From: Pantoea sp050157905
GTDB lineage: Bacteria > Pseudomonadota > Gammaproteobacteria > Enterobacterales > Enterobacteriaceae
Direction: 5' to 3'
Assembly: GCF_050157905.1 (NCBI RefSeq)
Contig: NZ_JBKIWZ010000002.1
Location: 59,374-123,373 of the forward strand
DNA length: 64,000 nucleotides
In this document: positions 57,758 through 64,000 of the stretch, piece by piece
Numbering within the stretch: position 1 is the stretch's first letter
Layout: each line of letters opens with the position of its first letter
Made by a program: the position numbers and the translations under genes
The notes under the pieces: generated by a model
Told to the model about the DNA's origin: nothing
Seen by the model: only the letters and a program-made list of their open reading frames with translations
Databases searched by the model: none

Positions 57758-57769
57758 TTGTGCAAAGCC

Positions 57770-57803
57770 TTAACTTCCTATAATTATACTTATACGAAGT
57801 CAT
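57770..57803. other. lox-like recombination site (13-8-13)
   Basis: Left arm TTAACTTCCTATA (57770-57782) matches the loxP left arm at 11 of 13 bases; right arm TATACGAAGTCAT (57791-57803) matches the loxP right arm at 12 of 13. They are separated by exactly 8 bases (57783-57790, ATTATACT), which are asymmetric and unlike the loxP spacer. The arms are inverted repeats of one another at 10 of 13 positions. It lies 152 bases before the Cre-like gene. Confidence 0.85.
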
Positions 57804-57955
57804 GACAGCCGGAAGGTACTGCGCTATCATGGATCGCATCGAGAACGTATCTGAAATGACGACGCTACATAAGTTCTGACCTGTTACTCCCCTGCTTTTT
57901 TCTCAGAATTCACGTAGCGCGATCGCGAGCATTTCTGTCTGATAAGTGAGCAATA

Positions 57956-58993
57956 ATGCGTAAATCAGAACCACTCACAAGCCTGACGGTGAACCATCAC
58001 GGTGATATTGCGGAGCGGCTCAGGCAGTTCGTACAGGATAGAGAAGCTTTCTCACCTAATACCTGGCGTCAGCTGATCAGCGTTATGCGGATCTGTCATC
58101 AGTGGTCAGAAGATAATCAGCGTACATTCCTGCCGATGAGTGCAGAAGATCTTCGTGACTATTTGGCCTTTCTGGCAGAGAGCGGCCGTGCTTCCTCCAC
58201 TGTCACATCACATGCTGCGCTGATTTCAATGTTACACCGTAACGCAGGGCTGAATGCACCTAATGTCTCGCCGCTTGTGTTTCGTACGATGAAAAAAATA
58301 AATCGGGTAGCGGTGATGAACGGTGAACGGGCGGGACAGGCGATTCCGTTCAGGCTTAATAATTTGCTGGCGCTCGATAAACAGTGGTCAGGATCGGCAA
58401 ACCTTCAGGAGCGTCGAGACCTGGCATTTTTGCATGTTGCGTATTCAACGTTACTGCGTATCAGTGAACTGGCGCGGCTACGGGTACGTGATGTCATGCG
58501 TGCAGACGATGGGCGAGTAATCCTGGATGTCGCATGGACTAAAACGGTCGTTCAGACGGGCGGATTAATTAAGGCGCTCAGCAGTCGTTCAACTCAGCGC
58601 CTTGAAGAGTGGATTGAGGCATCCGGACTTGCGGGTCATCCTGATGCTTTTCTGTTTTCTGCTGTGCATCGTTCCGGGCGAGTGCAGACAGCAGAAAAAC
58701 CAATGAGTACGCGCGCGCTGGAAGACATTTTTAGTCGCGCATGGCGCCTCGCTGGAAAAACGGGTGCGGTTAAAGCCAACAAAAACCGCTACACCGGATG
58801 GAGTGGTCACAGCGCCAGGGTGGGAGCCGCACAGGATATGGCAGATAAAGGCTATCCGATCGCACGAATTATGCAGGAAGGCACCTGGAAAAAACCAGAA
58901 ACACTGATGCGTTATATCCGGCATGTTGATGCACATAAAGGTGCAATGGTGGAATTTATGGAGCAGGTTGATAACGACGAACGCCCAGCCTGA
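57956..58993 (+). CDS. Cre-like tyrosine recombinase
   Basis: 345 residues against 343 for P1 Cre, collinear along the whole length. N-terminal core-binding domain (FSPNTWRQLISVMRICHQW; RDYLAFLAESGRASSTV; MLHRNAGL) and catalytic domain with Arg168, Glu171 (LLRISELARLRV), Lys196 (WTKTVV), His285 and Arg288 (GHSARVGAA), Trp311 and the nucleophile Tyr320 (MRYIRH). All seven active-site residues of Cre are present. With the lox-like site just upstream it should form a self-contained deletion, inversion or integration system. Panto, a Cre-type enzyme known from a Pantoea strain, is the likely relative or the same protein. No other phage or plasmid genes adjoin it. Confidence 0.93.
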   Translation: MRKSEPLTSLTVNHHGDIAERLRQFVQDREAFSPNTWRQLISVMRICHQWSEDNQRTFLPMSAEDLRDYLAFLAESGRASSTVTSHAALISMLHRNAGLNAPNVSPLVFRTMKKINRVAVMNGERAGQAIPFRLNNLLALDKQWSGSANLQERRDLAFLHVAYSTLLRISELARLRVRDVMRADDGRVILDVAWTKTVVQTGGLIKALSSRSTQRLEEWIEASGLAGHPDAFLFSAVHRSGRVQTAEKPMSTRALEDIFSRAWRLAGKTGAVKANKNRYTGWSGHSARVGAAQDMADKGYPIARIMQEGTWKKPETLMRYIRHVDAHKGAMVEFMEQVDNDERPA

Positions 58994-59598
58994 AGCAATG
59001 AGCTCGCTATTTTTCAGTCTGGAGTTATCCACAGAAAAAGTGGACAGGCTGTGGGTAAGCCGGTACAGAGTTGCAGAGCGATTTGCAAAATGCGTTACAG
59101 ATAGCTGATTTAACGAGGCCGGCTATATGCTGTTCAGCAAAAAGACCGGGGCCGTTCAAAGGTGCTGACAAAGCGTCATATCTGCTGCTTTTGTATCATG
59201 AAGCCAGAATAGCACCAGACTATACTGCGGTGAAACAGTGCGTCTTTACACGTTATGCCAGTCAATGCCCTGGCTTGCTACTCTTCTCCTCCTCGATGGC
59301 TTGGTTATCTGAAGATTTTCCACGTTATCAAAGCCAGCCAGGTTGTTTATTTTATCAATACTCACGCTCAGTCAGATTTCAGGCATTGAGCTGAACGTTA
59401 TTCCGGAATCCTGGGTGCCACTCATACGGCTTTATACAAAAATTAAATTTTACTAAATGTAAGGTCTGTTTTAACCAAACCTCAACGGCCAGTGCTGTTC
59501 CATCGTTCAGGGCGCGGGAATACTGGATTTATAAAAAAGATTTTAATAAAATCATCACCCAATTTGTGAATAATGTACTCCTTTAGAAGGCAGGAACA
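58994..59598. other. Gene-free stretch after the recombinase
   Basis: 605 bases. A 107-codon frame at 59071-59394 has no ribosome site or recognisable fold. No second lox-like site was found by eye. AGAAGG at 59585-59590 is the ribosome site of the next lipoprotein gene. Confidence 0.35.
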
Positions 59599-59820
59599 AT
59601 GGTCAAATCCTTTTTTATGGCCGCTTGTATTACGGCTGCGGTCACCGCGCTTGCGGGGTGTTCCAGTGACTATATTATGCAGACCAAATCCGGAGAAATG
59701 GTTGTTACCAAAGGAAAGCCGGTAATCGATGAATCGACCGGCCTGATCACCTATAAAGATGCAGGTGGCTACAAGCACGAGATCAATCGCGACCAGATCC
59801 GTAATATGATTGAGAAATAA
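59599..59820 (+). CDS. YgdI/YgdR-type small lipoprotein
   Basis: 73 residues. Lipoprotein signal ending LAGCSS (Cys21), then the family core: YIMQTKSGEMVVTKGKPVID, TGLITYKDAGG. These DUF903 proteins fold as a small SH3-like barrel in the envelope; their role is not known. Confidence 0.9.
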   Translation: MVKSFFMAACITAAVTALAGCSSDYIMQTKSGEMVVTKGKPVIDESTGLITYKDAGGYKHEINRDQIRNMIEK

Positions 59821-59827
59821 TATGCAT

Positions 59828-59865
59828 AATACCCCACAGCGTATTCTGATGTGGGGTATTTTCTT
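59828..59865. terminator. Terminator between convergent lipoprotein genes
   Basis: 11-bp perfect stem AATACCCCACA (59828-59838) / TGTGGGGTATT (59850-59860), followed by TTCTT on the plus strand. It follows the YgdI/R gene by 7 bases and could also serve the minus-strand lipoprotein. Confidence 0.85.
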
Positions 59866-59884
59866 ATGAAAATGGCGAGATTAG

Positions 59885-60190
59885 TTATTGCTGAACTTCG
59901 ATCTGCGTCCAGCCTTTCCTGTACATACAGTCTTTCACCATAATATCCCGGTTGCCTGCGTTCTCATCAGTTGATGAATAGCTGGTGTCCGTCGTTTTAT
60001 GTTTTTCATCTCTGGTCGTGTACTTACCCGTAACCTCATTGTCCGGCGGTAACTCCCTGAGTGCCTGTGCTTTACACTGTGTCTCTGCGATCTCTTCCTG
60101 ATGTTTGTCCATGCCTGGTTTTACCCATTGATAGTCAACACAACCCGTCAGCGCTGTCACGATTAACGTTATAACAAGAGTCTTTTTCAT
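59885..60190 (-). CDS. Small lipoprotein of unknown function
   Basis: 101 residues from ATG 60190. Signal ends ALTGC (lipobox), then VDYQWVKPGMDKHQEEIAET and Cys at CKAQALRE and KDCMYRKGW near the end, which might form a disulphide. Looks like a YgdR-neighbour type envelope lipoprotein; no family named with confidence. Confidence 0.75.
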   Translation of the reverse strand: MKKTLVITLIVTALTGCVDYQWVKPGMDKHQEEIAETQCKAQALRELPPDNEVTGKYTTRDEKHKTTDTSYSSTDENAGNRDIMVKDCMYRKGWTQIEVQQ

Positions 60191-61123
60191 CACACCCAAC
60201 TAAAGTCAGATTAACATAATCTCTATTGAAGAGCTTCCACAGGCGTGATGTTAACACATCCCTGGTAACAGAGTAGCGACTGTAACCACCAAAAAAATAT
60301 TTATTTCGGTTTATTTCAGACTGAGGGCCGGTGCAGGGGCTGCTTTTTAATAAAGATGCCAGCCGCTTTATCTGTTCAATTCCGCTATAAGCGCGGCGTC
60401 TCTGCTTTGCAGACTGGGTTTATCTCCCCGGTCATAGTCTTTTGTTTCACCTGTCCGACAGGCCACATCAACAGGTGCATGAGCTTCCCATCGTTTAGGC
60501 TGAAATCCTTTTATTCGGTCAGAGAAGGTCAGTACTGCAGGCGGCATAGCAACCATCGCTGCAATCTCTGAGATTTTGCAAAACACGGACTAAGACGTAA
60601 GTAAGGTCAGGAAGTCTTTGTATGAATATAATAAGATGGATTTTCAGACAGTAAGTTATTTCTGGATGCACAATGACTGACGTGGCGGCAGGCAGGATCA
60701 TATCTGTAACTTCATTATAGGGGGATACATTATCTTCTCTTATTACTGCAACAGGTCAGTAACATCTTTTACGGGCAGGCATGCCGAATATTGCAGTCAA
60801 CTGCAATGGCCGGTACGCTGAGGAAGTGATCTTCAGAAAGCATCAGGCTGTCCGAAACAATCTTTTCTCCAGTAATGAATGGCCAATTGCCCGAGGAATC
60901 TTCTGTCGATAATGTGTTTACTCCTCTGCAAACAGACCCGCAGTCTGCTTAAGCTGCGCCAGGACAGCAAACAGTGAGAGTGGGAGGAGCCCGTCCGGGT
61001 GCAGGAACGGTTGTATCAACTCTTTTCGAAAAATGACAGATTTTAACCGGGACGGGACCATGCTTCTGTCTCATTTGCTCTTCACCAGAGTGTCATAAAG
61101 TTTTGAAGGCTGTCCCGCGTTGA
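60191..61123. other. Gene-poor region upstream of the feo tail
   Basis: 933 bases. The only frame with protein-like codon use is on the minus strand at 60368-60556 (about 62 residues, PPAVLTFSDRIKGFQPKRWE in the middle), but it has no clear ribosome site or known domain, so I leave it as possible only. feoC, expected after feoB, was not found. Confidence 0.35.
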
Positions 61124-63447
61124 TTACTGCACCAGACTTTCTTCCCTGTCAAAGCCGTTGTGGCAGCCGGAACATTTTCCTTTCTTATTTTCATGTATGA
61201 CAGGAAGTGTTAACCAGCTACCTGCATGGCGCATTGCCAGCAGAATGATTGCGTTTAGTGTCAACACGCCCAGCAGGCAGGTCCCGCTATAAACGGGATG
61301 TTCCGCAGCTGTCATCGTCTGATAAAAGAGTGTTGCCGTGGTGAAAGCGATGTTGAGCCCCCAGAAAAAGAGAAGATCATCCATTTTTTACCCGCTTCAC
61401 GCGCGATAGCCCCCATCACCGACACGCAGGGCACATAGAGCAGCACGAAAATGAGGTAGCTGTAGGCTGCAAAACCGTCGTTAAATTTTGCTGACATGAT
61501 ACTTATGGGGCCGGATGCCATTTCGCCGTCGCCTTTACTGACTTCAAGGGGATGCGTTAGCGCATCAATGTTTAACGCGGCCGATAATCCCATCAAGGTT
61601 TCTGTCAGCGCGTCTTTCAGCTCACCGGACAAATCAAACGTCTGCGGATTAAACGCACTGCTCTGGAGCGCCTCCGTGGTGTAAAGACTGTTGAGCGTAC
61701 CGACCACAACCTCTTTCGCCATGATGCCACTGATCAGGCCTACGGTCGCCTGCCAGTTATCCTGAGTCACCCCAATCGGTCGCAGCGCAGGAGTAATCAT
61801 TTTACTGGTTGTCGCCAGCGCCGAGTGGTTGATGTCATCAACCAGCTGGCCATCTAAGGCAAAGCTGCTCAGCAGGCCAATCAGCATACTGACCAGGATG
61901 ATGACCTGTCCGGCCCGTACCACAAACATTTTCAGGCGTTGCCAGGTCTGCAACAACAGGCTCTTCAGATGAGGCCGGTGGTAAACCGGCAATTCCATAA
62001 GAAACGGGGTGGACTCTCCATCCAGCAGGGTATGTTTAAGTATCAGGCCGGTCACAATTGCTACCGTAATGCCCAGCAGATAGAGAGAGAAAACGATGCC
62101 GGAGCTGTGAATGTTAAAGAAGGTTGCGGCGAACACCGCAAAGATGGCCAGCCGAGCGCCACATGACATGAAAGGCGCGATCAGGATGGTCAGCAGCCGC
62201 TCGCGCGGCGTGTCCAGCGTGCGGGTTCCCATCACGGCCGGAACGTTACAGCCAAAACCAACAATGAGCGGGACAAAGGATTTGCCCGGTAGCCCCAGCG
62301 ATTGCATCAGGCGATCCATGACAAAGGCAGCGCGCGCCATATAGCCGGAGTCCTCCAGAAAAGCGAGCAACAGAAACATTAATCCAATCTGGGGAATGAT
62401 TGGCAGCACGGTATTGATTCCGGCACCGATACCCTGCGCCAGAAAAACCGTCAGCCAGTCCGGGAAGTGACAGACATAACCCAGCCACTGCGCGCCGTGA
62501 ATAAATAACGCCACCGAGCTGTTGTCAAACAGAGGCTGCAGTGCGGATCCGATGTTGATGGAAAATACGAACATCACGTACATCACGGCCAGGAAAATCG
62601 GCATGCCGAGCCAGCGGTTCAGCACGATATTGTCAATCCGTTGGGTCAGCGTGGCGGGCACGGCCTGATCGATATTACTGACGGCGGCACAGAGGGCGCT
62701 GATGGTGCGGAAGCGGCAGTCGGCAATCGCCATTCCGGGATCCTCTCCCGCTTGCGACATAATTTCAGGCAGACGCGGCAGCAGCGCAGGACAGTGTTTC
62801 TGGCTATTGATATCCCCTTCCAGCAACTGTAATGCCAGCCAGTACTCTTTCTGAGGCGCGATATCAGCAGGCATCTGCTGGCGAAGCTGCATAATTGCAG
62901 ATTCAATTTCTGCCGGATAGCGAATCTGTGCTGGCGGCTGATAGTCATGGGGCTCATCGATCATCGCCTTAAGCCGGGCGACGCCCTCCCCTTTTGTCGA
63001 GGTCAGTGTGACGACCGGACATCCCAGCCGGGCTGATAGCATCGCGACATCAATTTTCATGTTCTGGCTGGCGGCGATATCCTGCATATTCAGAGCGATA
63101 ATGCAGGGCACACCAAGCGCCAGCAGTTGAAAGGTCAGAAACAGATTGCTTTCCAGACTCGAGGCATCCACCACGTTTATGACCAGGTCAGCATTATCCT
63201 GATAGAGATACTGACAGGCGATGCTTTCATCAATTGAGCTTTCAGCTGATAACGTCGTCAGCGAGCGGGTGCCTGGTAAATCGATGAGCCGGACATCAGA
63301 GCGTGCAGTAAAAAATTGTCCCTCTTTACGTTCAACCGTGACGCCAGCCCAGTTACCGACGCGCTGGCGGGATCCGGTGAGTTGGTTGAACAGCGTGGTT
63401 TTGCCGGTATTAGGATTGCCAATCAACCCGATGGTTATCTTTTTCAT
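61124..63447 (-). CDS. feoB: Ferrous iron transporter FeoB, frameshifted near its C-terminus
   Basis: N-terminal GTPase domain (G1 GNPNTGKTT, G3 DLPGTRSL, G4 ALNMQDIA) followed by the membrane transport part with gate motifs (FGCNVPAVMGTR and LYVPCVSVMGAIARE). At GKKWMIFSF the frame breaks at a five-A run on the plus strand (61365-61369, T5 in the gene); one more T gives FSFFWGLNIAFTTATLFYQ and continues to a stop at 61124. The repaired gene has 775 codons, matching E. coli FeoB (773 residues). It takes up Fe2+ under low oxygen. Overlaps feoA by 4 bases. Confidence 0.9.
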
Positions 63448-63671
63448 CGGACGACCTCCTGCAGGATGATGTCAGCCAGGTCACGTTGTCGAACCGCCAG
63501 ACTGACACGACGGGTGTGGATCTGTACCGGATCACCCAGTGGCGCTACACGAACAACCTCAAGTGTGACGCCCGGTAAGATGCCCATCGTCAGTAATTTC
63601 TGGCGCCATGCGGAATTGACCGAAGGCCGGTAGCCGATAACCCGGTAAGCACTGCCCCTGTTCACTGTCAT
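63444..63671 (-). CDS. feoA: Ferrous iron transport accessory protein
   Basis: 75 residues from ATG 63671, the same length as E. coli FeoA; longer frames back to 63797 have no family support. SH3-like fold with RQKLLTMGILPGVTLEVVRV then APLGDPVQIHTRRVSLAVRQ. It interacts with FeoB in Fe2+ uptake. First gene of feoAB. Confidence 0.93.
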   Translation of the reverse strand: MTVNRGSAYRVIGYRPSVNSAWRQKLLTMGILPGVTLEVVRVAPLGDPVQIHTRRVSLAVRQRDLADIILQEVVR

Positions 63672-64000
63672 TTCATGCCCTGCCGCTCTGAACGAAGAGC
63701 TCATTTTATAAATGATAAGCGTTACGGTTATTGATCTGGCATCAGGGCAACAGAGAAAACCGTCACCAGAATCAATGGCAATGCAGCCGAGCGGCATGCC
63801 TCAGAGAAAGGAGTCATAACGCGCATTGATAAAGGGATTCGCGGCTGTGACCAGGCCACGTAATGTCTGCAGCAGATAAATTTCGCATTAGCTAATTAGT
63901 TACATCATTCGACAACAGCTTAAACGATTTACGGCCCTTCGGGCCGTGGCGGGCGGCGGTTCAGTGAGCACTCGGGATTTCAGATCAGCGTCATTGAGGT
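63672..64000. other. Region upstream of feoA, to the window edge
   Basis: 329 bases expected to carry the feo promoter. ATGATAA-type half-sites (about 63709-63719) recall Fur boxes, and TTGAT at 63731-63735 an FNR half-site, but neither full consensus is met. Near the edge a hairpin is seen (separate entry). No gene seen. Confidence 0.3.
63931..63947. repeat. GC-rich hairpin near window end
   Basis: ACGGCCC (63931-63937), 3-base loop, GGGCCGT (63941-63947). Could be the terminator of a gene beyond the edge; only AAATCGTTT follows on the minus strand. Confidence 0.4.

Noticed and set aside
59071..59394. 107-codon frame after the Cre-like gene
   Set aside because: No ribosome site and poor protein-like composition.
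60356..60571. 71-codon plus-strand frame
   Set aside because: The opposite strand (60368-60556) has better codon use; neither has firm support.
61124..61384. Separate 86-residue membrane protein after feoB (possible FeoC)
   Set aside because: It is the displaced C-terminus of FeoB (FWGLNIAF...TLFYQ), joined by one added T; FeoC is a winged-helix protein and looks different.
1..64000. CRISPR arrays, rRNA and tRNA genes
   Set aside because: None seen: no regularly spaced repeats, and no rRNA or tRNA-like sequence recognised by eye.

Overview
The window looks like chromosome of an enterobacterium close to Pantoea (Erwiniaceae). The arnBCADTEF operon, a budR-budABC acetoin/2,3-butanediol locus, feoAB, OmpV/MipA and YgdI/R-type lipoproteins are all of enterobacterial type, coding density is high, and base composition is GC-rich except in two AT-rich accessory stretches (about 28.5-33.7 kb and 51.2-61 kb). 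The genus is inferred from gene content and protein likeness, not from a marker gene.

Layout. 0-7 kb: a GAF/degenerate-GGDEF/EAL protein (c-di-GMP phosphodiesterase type, cut by the window edge), a chemoreceptor, a small HTH protein, and a GAF-PAS-GGDEF/degenerate-EAL protein (cyclase type). 6.5-15 kb: GNAT, flavin-binding oxidase family protein, UvrA-like ATPase lacking the UvrB-binding domain, a broken metallo-beta-lactamase-fold gene, a CitMHS citrate transporter, and an orphan flagellin with a sigma-28 promoter. 15-19.3 kb: budC-budB-budA with divergent budR. 19.7-25.8 kb: an AdeRS-like two-component system on the same strand as an RND adaptor/pump pair. 25.9-28.1 kb: MipA/OmpV, an Rpn nuclease remnant, a BglK-like ROK kinase. 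28.6-37.7 kb: a CadC/MarT-like membrane regulator with a FidL-like partner, two more regulators and a large S6-type serine protease autotransporter. 38.3-40.8 kb: TPR protein, ECF sigma factor (apparently starting at ATC) and anti-sigma factor, and YceI. 41.5-48.8 kb: arn operon (lipid A aminoarabinose modification). 49-50.5 kb: Fic AMPylase. 50.5-61 kb: variable island with a HAD hydrolase, a DUF1493/STM2901-like pair, a class II microcin locus (precursor, probable immunity protein, HlyD-type adaptor, C39 peptidase/ABC exporter), an IS3-family remnant, a Cre-like tyrosine recombinase with a lox-like site in front of it, and small lipoproteins. 61.1-63.7 kb: feoB and feoA.

Two accessory systems stand out: a ColV-leader-type microcin whose mature peptide I do not recognise, and a chromosomal Cre/lox-like pair (probably the same kind of system as Panto/pox, known from a Pantoea strain).

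Caution on sequence quality: five one-base losses, each inside a mononucleotide run, break four genes (RND pump, autotransporter, fic twice, feoB). In every case adding one base of the run restores the expected protein. Two further genes (MBL-fold protein, microcin exporter) carry an in-frame TGA. The homopolymer pattern suggests base-calling error at least as much as true gene decay.
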